Assembly (NCBI GenBank): GCA_046546095.1
Contig: JBKGYK010000068.1
Location: 1-18,409, forward strand
Origin: JAQIBY01 sp046546095
GTDB lineage: Bacteria > Bacteroidota > Bacteroidia > Bacteroidales > ML635J-15
Direction of reading: 5' to 3'
Length of the DNA stretch: 18,409 nucleotides
The position numbers were made by a program, and so were the translations under genes. How positions within the stretch are numbered: position 1 is the first letter of the stretch; the number at the start of each line of letters is the position of its first letter. Positions 5,844 through 13,600 of this stretch are shown here, piece after piece. The notes beneath the pieces were generated by a model. That model searched no databases and was not told where the DNA came from. It saw only the letters and a list, made by a program, of their open reading frames with translations.

Positions 5844-8342
5844 ATGAACGTGAAATTAACGAAAAGTGTAAGAAACGCAATCAACTACAGTAAAGAAGAA
5901 GCCATCCGGCTTGGCAATGAGTACATTGGCCCTGAGCATTTGCTTCTGGGCATGCTTCGTGAAGGCAATAATCTGGCCATAGATATGCTGAACAAGCTGA
6001 GTGTTGATTTGCAGGAGCTAAAGCAGAGAGTAGAGAACCGCGTGAATAATCCCAACAAGGAACTAAAGCTGGACAATACAGATAACATTAAGGTACATGA
6101 GAGCACGCAACGGATTCAGAACTTTATGAATCTGGAAGCCAAGGCCATGCAAAGCGATGAAGTAAACTGCGGACACATGTTACTGGCCATACTTCGGGTA
6201 GCCTCTCCCCTTTCCCAGATTTTCAATGATTTGGATGTTGATTATGAACTGGTAAAATTAAACATGGAAATGGATAGTCCTACTGCAGAATTTGATGAAC
6301 CCGAAGGAGAAGAATTTGAACAGACCGATAGTGGGAAACCCTCAGGTCCAAAGTCCGGCTCTTCCCAAGGTTCCAAATCATCAGAGACGCCCGTGCTGGA
6401 CAATTTTGGCATAGATTTAACCAAGGCTGTTGAAGAAGGTAAACTCGATCCCATTATCGGCAGGGAAAGAGAAATTGAACGGATATCCCAGATACTCAGC
6501 CGGAGGAAGAAAAACAATCCGGTACTTATTGGTGAACCCGGAGTTGGCAAATCAGCTATAGCCGAAGGCCTTGCAGAGCGGATAATACAGAAGAAAGTTT
6601 CTCATGTATTGTTTGACAAACGCATCGTTACACTGGATATGGCATCCATTGTTGCCGGCACAAAATACCGCGGGCAATTTGAAGAGCGCATGAAAGCCAT
6701 ACTCAATGAACTGGCCAAAACCGATGAAGTTATTCTCTTCATTGATGAGATACATACAATCGTAGGTGCCGGCGGAGCTGCAGGTTCACTTGATGCTGCC
6801 AATATGCTCAAACCATCACTGGCGCGGGGAGATATTCAGTGTATTGGTGCTACCACCCTGGATGAATACCGTCAGCATATTGAGAAAGATGCAGCCCTTG
6901 AGCGCAGATTCCAGAAAGTGATTGTAGAGGCCACCTCTGAAGAGCAAACCATGGATATTCTCAAGAACATCAAGGGACGGTATGAAGACCACCACAATGT
7001 GGAATATACTGATGACGCCCTGAACGCATGTATCCAGCTTACAACACGCTACATCAGCGACAAATTCCTTCCAGACAAAGCCATTGATGCTATGGATGAG
7101 GCCGGTTCACGTGTACATATTGCCAAAATCAACGTTCCGGACAGCATTCTTGAACTTGAGGAAAAACTTGAAAAAACAAAAGCACTCAAAATCTCTGCTG
7201 TCGGAAAACAGAAATTCGAGCAGGCTGCCTCATACAGAGATGAAGAGCGCGAACTCGAGCAGGAAATTGAAATGGCAAAAGATCTCTGGCACAGAGATAT
7301 GAAAAAACACAAGGAAAAAGTCACAGAAGACAATGTGGCAGAAGTTGTTGCCATGATGACAGGTGTTCCTGTACAGCGTATTGCCCAGAATGAAGGCACA
7401 AAGTTGCTCAAAATGGACGATGATTTGAAAAAGACTGTTGTCGGCCAGGATGAAGCCATAGAGAAGATTGTACTAGCCATTCAACGGAACAGAGCAGGCT
7501 TAAAAGATCCCAACAGACCCATTGGATCATTTATTTTCCTTGGCCCCACAGGTGTTGGAAAAACACATCTTGCAAAAATGCTGTCCAAATACCTGTTTGA
7601 TTCAGAGGATGCTTTGATCCGGATTGACATGAGTGAATACATGGAAAAATTCTCAGTTTCACGACTTGTGGGAGCTCCTCCGGGATACGTTGGATATGAA
7701 GAAGGTGGCCAGTTGACAGAAAAAGTGAGACGCAAGCCCTATTCCGTAGTGTTGCTGGATGAAATTGAAAAAGCCCATCCGGATGTTTTTCACATTTTGT
7801 TACAGTTGATGGATGAGGGCCGTTTAACCGACAGCCTTGGTCGTCGTGTTGATTTCAGGAATACCATCGTAATCATGACATCAAATATCGGTACCAGGGA
7901 ACTTTCGGATTATGGCAAAGGGGTTGGTTTTGAAACCACTGCACGGCGACAAAATCTTGACAAACACAGTCAGAGTATTATCAACAATGCACTGAAAAAA
8001 TCCTTTGCGCCTGAGTTTCTTAATCGTGTTGATGATGTTGTGATGTTCAATAATCTGAAAGAAAAGCACATCAGCAAAATCATAGATATTGAGTTACAGG
8101 GTCTGTTTAGCAGAATTAAAAACATGGGATACAAAATCAAAATTTCATCTGCAGCCAAAAAATTTGTTGTAGAGCGTGGTTTTGATTCCAAATTTGGTGC
8201 TCGTCCACTAAAGCGGGCAATACAGAAATACATAGAAAATCCCATGGCAGAAGCCATCATCAAAGCTGAGATCAAACAAGGTCAGACAATCAGTCTTGGA
8301 TACAGCAAAAAATCCGGAATTCAGGTCAGAATTCTGAAATAG
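5844..8342 (+). CDS. clpC: ClpC-type AAA+ chaperone/unfoldase
   Basis: This is an 832-residue Hsp100 ATPase that unfolds proteins and feeds them to the ClpP peptidase. The order of parts is: two Clp N repeats (about 1-145), a hydrophilic Ser/Gly/Glu-rich linker (about 147-188), AAA module 1 with Walker A GEPGVGKS (230-237) and Walker B ending FIDE (about 299-302), a UVR-like middle segment around FEQAASYRDEE (from 458), AAA module 2 with Walker A GPTGVGKT (567-574) and Walker B VVLLDE (635-640), and the C-terminal D2-small domain. The loop with VGF at 694-696 fits the ClpP-docking tripeptide, and the short middle domain rules out ClpB. The start is set by the conserved opening MNVKLTKSVRNAI. 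No clpP, ctsR or mcsAB is nearby, so the Gram-positive regulation scheme is not expected. It is monocistronic, with its own promoter and terminator. Confidence 0.96.
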   Translation: MNVKLTKSVRNAINYSKEEAIRLGNEYIGPEHLLLGMLREGNNLAIDMLNKLSVDLQELKQRVENRVNNPNKELKLDNTDNIKVHESTQRIQNFMNLEAKAMQSDEVNCGHMLLAILRVASPLSQIFNDLDVDYELVKLNMEMDSPTAEFDEPEGEEFEQTDSGKPSGPKSGSSQGSKSSETPVLDNFGIDLTKAVEEGKLDPIIGREREIERISQILSRRKKNNPVLIGEPGVGKSAIAEGLAERIIQKKVSHVLFDKRIVTLDMASIVAGTKYRGQFEERMKAILNELAKTDEVILFIDEIHTIVGAGGAAGSLDAANMLKPSLARGDIQCIGATTLDEYRQHIEKDAALERRFQKVIVEATSEEQTMDILKNIKGRYEDHHNVEYTDDALNACIQLTTRYISDKFLPDKAIDAMDEAGSRVHIAKINVPDSILELEEKLEKTKALKISAVGKQKFEQAASYRDEERELEQEIEMAKDLWHRDMKKHKEKVTEDNVAEVVAMMTGVPVQRIAQNEGTKLLKMDDDLKKTVVGQDEAIEKIVLAIQRNRAGLKDPNRPIGSFIFLGPTGVGKTHLAKMLSKYLFDSEDALIRIDMSEYMEKFSVSRLVGAPPGYVGYEEGGQLTEKVRRKPYSVVLLDEIEKAHPDVFHILLQLMDEGRLTDSLGRRVDFRNTIVIMTSNIGTRELSDYGKGVGFETTARRQNLDKHSQSIINNALKKSFAPEFLNRVDDVVMFNNLKEKHISKIIDIELQGLFSRIKNMGYKIKISSAAKKFVVERGFDSKFGARPLKRAIQKYIENPMAEAIIKAEIKQGQTISLGYSKKSGIQVRILK

Positions 8343-8365
8343 GAATAAAGAAGTAATGAATGATT

Positions 8366-8399
8366 AAAAAGGCAGTGCTTTACAGGTACTGCCTTTTTT
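8366..8399 (+). terminator. Terminator of clpC
   Basis: AAAAAGGCAGT at 8366-8376 is the exact reverse complement of ACTGCCTTTTT at 8388-8398, with an 11-base loop and a T-run to 8399. It begins 24 bases after the clpC stop codon. The A-run on the left side means it could also stop minus-strand transcripts, though katA has its own hairpin closer by. Confidence 0.85.
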
Positions 8400-8430
8400 C
8401 TTTGAAACAAAAAAAACCGAATTGTATAAT

Positions 8431-8464
8431 AAAAAACCCGGGGTCATTACTGGCTCCGGGTTTT
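8431..8464 (-). terminator. Terminator of katA
   Basis: AAAACCCGG at 8433-8441 pairs perfectly with CCGGGTTTT at 8456-8464, and the stem can be extended inward by a G-T and a G-C pair. Read on the minus strand, the GC-rich stem is followed by TTTTTT. It lies 26 bases beyond the katA stop codon, so it ends the katA transcript. Together with the clpC hairpin, two back-to-back terminators insulate this convergent junction. Confidence 0.85.
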
Positions 8465-8490
8465 CTTCTCTCTGTCGAAAAAAAATGAAT

Positions 8491-9930
8491 TTATTTCCAT
8501 CCGAGGGCTTTCCTTACCCCCTCGCCATATGCTTTATCAGCTGCATCAAACAATTCAATCTGTTTTTTTATGATATTTTCAGGCACCCCTTCCATTTCAC
8601 CAGCGATATTATCAAACAAGCGCTGTTTCTGCCCATCATCAAACAAGCGAAACAAGTTGCCGGCCTGGGTAGAATCATCATCATCTTCATTATCATACCG
8701 GTCTGCATCTCCGTCAATTCTGAGCGGTGGTTCAACAGGTCCGCTTTTTTCTACCGGTCCGTCAAACTGGTTTGGTTCGTAAAATGCATCGGGATTTTCC
8801 TCGAAATTTTCAAAAAAGCGCATTGCACCATCCTTATGATAATGATTCACTTCATTCACAGGTCTGTTAGGCGGCAACATCTCATAATGTGTCCCCAGGC
8901 GGTATCTGTGGGCATCTGGATAGGAAAACACTCTGGCCTGCAGCATTTTGTCAGGCGAATAGCCTATTCCCGGAACCACATTGGAAGGAGAAAAAGCCGC
9001 ATTTTCAATATAGACAAAATAGTTAGGCGGAATTTTGTTCAATTCAAATTCTCCCACTTTAATCAACGGAAAATCTCCGTGAGGCCACACTTTGGTAATA
9101 TCAAAAGGATTGAAGGGTGCTTTTTCAGCATCCTTTTCCGGCATCACCTGGATATAAAAAGTCCATTTGGGAAAATTTCCCGATTCTATGGCTTCATTGA
9201 TGGCTTCCTGATACGTTTCGCGGGATTCACCTATGGCTTTTGCCGCTTCCTCATTGGTCAGGGTTTTGTGTCCCTGCTGAGTTTTAAAGTGAAATTTCAC
9301 CCAGAACCTCTCCCCTTTTTCATTCCAGAAGCTGTAAGTATGTGAACCATAGCCATTCATGTGCATAGGTGTAGCCGGAATGCCTCTGTCGGAATGCAGA
9401 ATGGTAACCTGATGCAAACTTTCCGGAGTTTTTGACCAGAAATCCCATTTGGCAGTATTTGATCTTAGATTGGTTTTGGGGTGCCGTTTTTGGGTATGGA
9501 TGAAATCCGGAAATTTATATCCGTCGCGAACAAAGAAAACCGGTGTATTGTTGCCCACCATATCCCAGTTTCCTTCTTCGGTATAAAACTTAAGCGCAAA
9601 ACCTCTGACATCGCGTTCCGCATCAGCAGCGCCTTGCTCACCAGCTACAGTAGAAAACCTGGCCAGCATGGGGGTTTGCTTTCCGATTTCACTGAATACT
9701 TTTGCACAGGAGTACTTTGTGATATCATCAGTCACAGTAAAGGTTCCCTGAGCACCCCAGCCTTTAGCATGTACCACCCGTTCGGGTATGCGTTCCCGGT
9801 TTTGATGTGCCAGCTTTTCCTGCAACTGATAGTCCTGGATCAATACCGGGCCGCGTTTACCTGCAGTTATAGAATTCTGATTATTCCTGATGGGCGCTCC
9901 ACCGGTTGTTGTTAGTTTCTTCTTTTTCAT
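8491..9930 (-). CDS. katA: Haem catalase (monofunctional, small-subunit type)
   Basis: This catalase converts hydrogen peroxide to water and oxygen. The 479-residue length is that of small-subunit, clade 3 catalases. The distal catalytic His54 lies in RVVHAKGWGAQGTF, the conserved Asn127 in WDMVGNNTP, and the haem-ligand Tyr337 in RVFSYPDAH, which matches the family's haem signature. The N-terminus (MKKKKLTTTGGAPI) is polar with no hydrophobic core, so the enzyme is cytoplasmic. The usual Ala after AKG is a Trp here, and Phe is a Gln, a small departure in the segment after the active His. The gene has its own promoter (9955-9985) with a palindrome over the -33 side, and a terminator at 8431-8464. 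It is therefore likely monocistronic and possibly peroxide-regulated; the regulator is not in the window. Confidence 0.97.
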   Translation of the reverse strand: MKKKKLTTTGGAPIRNNQNSITAGKRGPVLIQDYQLQEKLAHQNRERIPERVVHAKGWGAQGTFTVTDDITKYSCAKVFSEIGKQTPMLARFSTVAGEQGAADAERDVRGFALKFYTEEGNWDMVGNNTPVFFVRDGYKFPDFIHTQKRHPKTNLRSNTAKWDFWSKTPESLHQVTILHSDRGIPATPMHMNGYGSHTYSFWNEKGERFWVKFHFKTQQGHKTLTNEEAAKAIGESRETYQEAINEAIESGNFPKWTFYIQVMPEKDAEKAPFNPFDITKVWPHGDFPLIKVGEFELNKIPPNYFVYIENAAFSPSNVVPGIGYSPDKMLQARVFSYPDAHRYRLGTHYEMLPPNRPVNEVNHYHKDGAMRFFENFEENPDAFYEPNQFDGPVEKSGPVEPPLRIDGDADRYDNEDDDDSTQAGNLFRLFDDGQKQRLFDNIAGEMEGVPENIIKKQIELFDAADKAYGEGVRKALGWK

Positions 9931-9954
9931 AGATACAACGTTTTAGATGATTTT

Positions 9955-9985
9955 TAAATATAGATAAAATAATTGCTATAGCAAC
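9955..9985 (-). promoter_or_regulatory. Probable katA promoter
   Basis: On the minus strand GTTG (9985-9982) is followed after 19 bases by TATATTTA (9962-9955), which matches seven of the eight positions of TAnnTTTG. Transcription would start near 9948, about 18 nt before the ATG at 9930. The -33 part is an imperfect match, so the call rests on the spacing, the -7 element and the position. Confidence 0.5.
9973..9984. promoter_or_regulatory. Perfect 12-base palindrome overlapping the katA -33 element
   Basis: TTGCTATAGCAA is its own reverse complement and covers the -33 element and part of the spacer of the predicted katA promoter. A dyad placed there is typical of an operator for a dimeric regulator. 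It does not match the spacing of the E. coli OxyR tetramer site or the PerR box, so no regulator is assigned. Confidence 0.4.
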
Positions 9986-10034
9986 TTCTCCCAAAAAAAG
10001 GCAGTATTGAGCCAATGAAAAATCAGACAGACAG

Positions 10035-10568
10035 CTATTTGATAAGTTTAGCATTTACCAGAAAAACAGCATCAAGCTGAATCTCATGATCCCGGTTAAT
10101 CACTTTGTCAGTAATGGTTTCTATCCGAAGCCGGAAAGATTCCTGCTTGATGTATTCTCCGATATTCTCATCACTGGTATTGAGTTGTAATTCTTGTAAG
10201 GCATTTTCCGGGATATCTTTCTTCCATGCCACTTTGATTTCCGGCAACTGCTCAGTACTCAAATAAACAGATATCTCGTTCAGGAAATCAAAATTCCCGT
10301 CATCGGGATCAATCAGACTTAGTTTCAGCTCATTGAGTTTTATTTCTTCAATATTTTCCTTTCTGGTATCATGAACTTCAAACTCAGATTCTGCGTTGGT
10401 TGTGATTTCAGGTGTCTGGATTTCATACGGAATATTGGCTTCTACCGTGGCCGGGATGATGACTGTTTCCTGATAATCCATTTCAAATTGGGTCAATTCA
10501 TCCAGCTTTTGGCATGATGGCATCATCAAGAAAAGCAAAGCATAAGCAAAAAACAAGCATTTTTTCAT
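10035..10568 (-). CDS. Hypothetical lipoprotein cotranscribed with the T9SS surface protein
   Basis: I do not recognise a family. From the ATG at 10568 the protein has about 177 residues: a signal peptide beginning MKK, a hydrophobic core, and a lipobox MPSC giving lipidated Cys19, so it is membrane-anchored. Residues after the cysteine read QKLDE, which resembles but does not equal the surface-export signals of Bacteroidota lipoproteins (Gln/Lys followed by acidic residues), so surface exposure is possible. The mature part is acidic, has no cysteine, and looks like alternating beta strands. An ATG at 10583 is an alternative start five codons earlier. It follows the giant surface protein gene after 27-42 bases with no terminator between, so the two are likely one transcript. 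A job in anchoring or helping that protein is inference only. Downstream there is only a very weak hairpin plus T-run near 9993-10013. Confidence 0.75.
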   Translation of the reverse strand: MKKCLFFAYALLFLMMPSCQKLDELTQFEMDYQETVIIPATVEANIPYEIQTPEITTNAESEFEVHDTRKENIEEIKLNELKLSLIDPDDGNFDFLNEISVYLSTEQLPEIKVAWKKDIPENALQELQLNTSDENIGEYIKQESFRLRIETITDKVINRDHEIQLDAVFLVNAKLIK

Positions 10569-10610
10569 ACAATTCTTAAACATCCCAAACTCAAAATAGT
10601 TTGGTCAGAT

Positions 10611-13600
10611 TTACCGAATCAGTGTAACATTTCCTTTTTTGGTAAAAGTATCTTCATCAATACAGGTAGCTTCAAAAAAGTACACATACACATCCGGAGT
10701 CAGTTGTTTTCCTCTGAAAGTGCCGTCCCATCCTTTGTCATTGATGTTGTCGGTTTCATAAATCAGTTCGCCCCAACGGTCATAAACAGCAAAGTACATT
10801 TTTTTTACGATGCCAACCGGTGCATATGGTTTAAAATAGTCATTTTCACCATCTCCATTGGGCGTAAATGCATTGGGAATATAGAGATAAGGTTCTCCGC
10901 AAACAAGTTCATTCACAATAACGATAACAGAGTCTATGTTAACACAACCATTGGAATCCACTATCCTTACCTCATAAGTTGTGGTTTCCTCGGGATAAGC
11001 AGTCACCTCAGCTGAATCATTACCGGAAAGGGAAGTCTCAGGAGTCCAGTTGTATTGATAATCCGGTTCACTGGTTGCATGCAGGTTGGTACTTGTGCCA
11101 TGGAAAATTTCCGGTGGGTCAGCCTCTGCTTCCAGTGGTGGCACATAATTTTCAGAAAAAACCTGGAATTCATCAAATTTACGGCAGCCGTTATCATCTT
11201 CCAGCATCATTTCATACGAGCCTGAACACAGGTTTTCAGCCACCGAATCACCTGAAGTGTTGTCCCACTGAAACTGATAAGGCGGTGTGCCGCCAGCGGG
11301 ATGAATAAGGATACTACCATTACAGACACCTTCACACAACATATTATTTACTGTTTCGCTGTAAACAAGCTCGGGCGGTTGTGTCAACTGATATTCCACA
11401 GTATCTGTGCAATTATTGACATCTGTGACAGTTGCCAGGTATGTTCCGGCCGGCAGGCTGTCCACTGATGGCTGATCAGTACCATTGTCCCAGTTGTAAT
11501 AATAGGGAAAGGTTCCGCCATCCACAATGATATCCAGTCCGGTAGTTTCGCCATAGCAAGCGATGGGTGATTCCGGCTGTATTTGTGCAATAAGTGTGTC
11601 CGGTTCATGTATTGCAACATTGCGGTGGACAACACAGTTATCGGCATCAATGATTGTTACCTGATAGAAACCAGCACACAGGTCTGATATTACCGGCCCT
11701 GAGAGTCCATCGTTCCAGTTGTATTCATAGGGTGCAGTACCGCCGGATACATTCAGGGAAATCTCTCCCTTGCAATCACCGTAACAGGGATTATGCTCAA
11801 CGTTTTCAACACTGGTAGCCAGGTTGTTGGGAGGTATCATTTCAATATCGATGACCGTATCACAATCGTTGGCATCCGTGATGGTTACATAATTGATCCC
11901 TGTGTACATATGATCATTCACCGCCCCGGTGCTACCATCACTCCATTGGTAGGAATAACTACCGGTTCCACCCGAAGCGCTGACTTCAGCTTCCCCGAGG
12001 CCAATGCCATCACATTCGGGCTGGGAAACTGAAACAAACTGGGCTTCCAACAGCTCAGGCTGGTTGATTTCAATGCTGGTAACATCTTCACAACCGATAT
12101 CATCCGTAACAGTAACACTGTAATTGCCGGCACACAGATCATCATTACTTTCTCCGGTACTGCCATCATCCCATGAAAAAGAATATGGAGGATAACCGGA
12201 AGCATCCACACTTACACTGCCGGTACAATCACCATAGCAAAGAGGTTCCTCAAGCTGTGGAGGCAAAAACGACAAATCATCTATGGTAAGCTGAACCTGA
12301 TCGTTTGTTGTACATCCCATCTGGTTGGTGAGTGTCAATGTATAAGTTTGATCCGATGCAGGAGAAACAAGCGGAGAATCCGTATCTGCTCCACTTTCAA
12401 TGGCGGATAGAGGGCCCCACTGATAAGAAATGTTATCTTCAGGATTCTGGTTGTTTGCAAACAATTCCAGACTATCTCCCTCACATATTACTGCATCCGG
12501 GCTTATCTCATAATTGAACTGATGCCATTCTACCAGCACCGTTTCCACCGTGCTCGTATTGCAAATATTTTCTGTCACTTCCAAATAATAGGTTGTAGTT
12601 CCGTCAGGGGTATCAGACATGTTTTCTGTTGTGCTGATGACATTATTGAAGCCCGGGTCATCCGACCAGACAAGTCCGCTCACATCACCACCGGTGGCAG
12701 CAGAAAGGCTCACCGGGTCACCTTCACATATCATGGTATCAGGTGGCATGCTAACCAATATTTCAAAATCCTGTATCAGAACATCCTGGTAAATAGTATC
12801 TGTACAAATATCATTCACAGCGAGGACATATTGCGTATCTTCTTCCGGTGATACCACCGGATTTTGTATGTTCGTGTCAGACACATCGCCCTGAGTCCAT
12901 ACAAATTCGACATCATCGTCATACGATTCCTCCGGTCCTATTTGTACAGATTCGCCCGGGCAAATGGTAATCGGATCGAGTGTCATCACATCAGAAGTCT
13001 GTACTTCCACAAAGCGATAAGATGTATCAGCATAATTACAGGCTACAGAATCAAAAGCAATGAGCATAACTTCAAATACGCCCTCCTGGGTGAAAGTATG
13101 TTCGGGTTCGAATTCTGTACTTGTCGGAGAACCATCCCCAAAATCCCATAAGAAAGAAGAACCCTGGCTGTTGTTGACAAACTGTACTTCTGCAGGAGCG
13201 CAAATGTCGGGTATTGGTTCGAAACTGGATGCGGCCAGGTTCTCGATGATGTTGATTTTAAAGACAGCGTTGTTGCAGTTTGTGCTGGCATTGGTTGCAG
13301 ACCATACACCAGGAACCGGCATTGTGGGAAACTCCTGACAGCCGCCACAACTGGCACATACCGATTGAATAATATTGCCTTTATTGTCAAAACGACTGGT
13401 ACCACCATCCACATGATCACGTCCGGAGTTGCCGCATCCAGAGTAATGTACTTCCCCAAAGAAACTGGCATATTCCAGAGCAGCAGCATTTTCACTAAAG
13501 ACAGCCACATAAAAATCCTGTCCGTCCGTTTCTGTTTGGATTGCATTTGCTGTTACGGGCAAACCTTTGGTGCCGAAATCATCAGTCCACAAATAGGTAT

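Noticed and set aside
8422..9345. 307-codon plus-strand open frame opposite katA
   Set aside because: It begins inside the two terminators and runs antisense to an intact catalase with all catalytic residues. Its translation has no family features.
11145..12250. Tandem DNA repeat or CRISPR-like array
   Set aside because: The periodicity is at protein level (SprB repeats). The DNA copies are diverged and there are no constant repeats separated by unique spacers.
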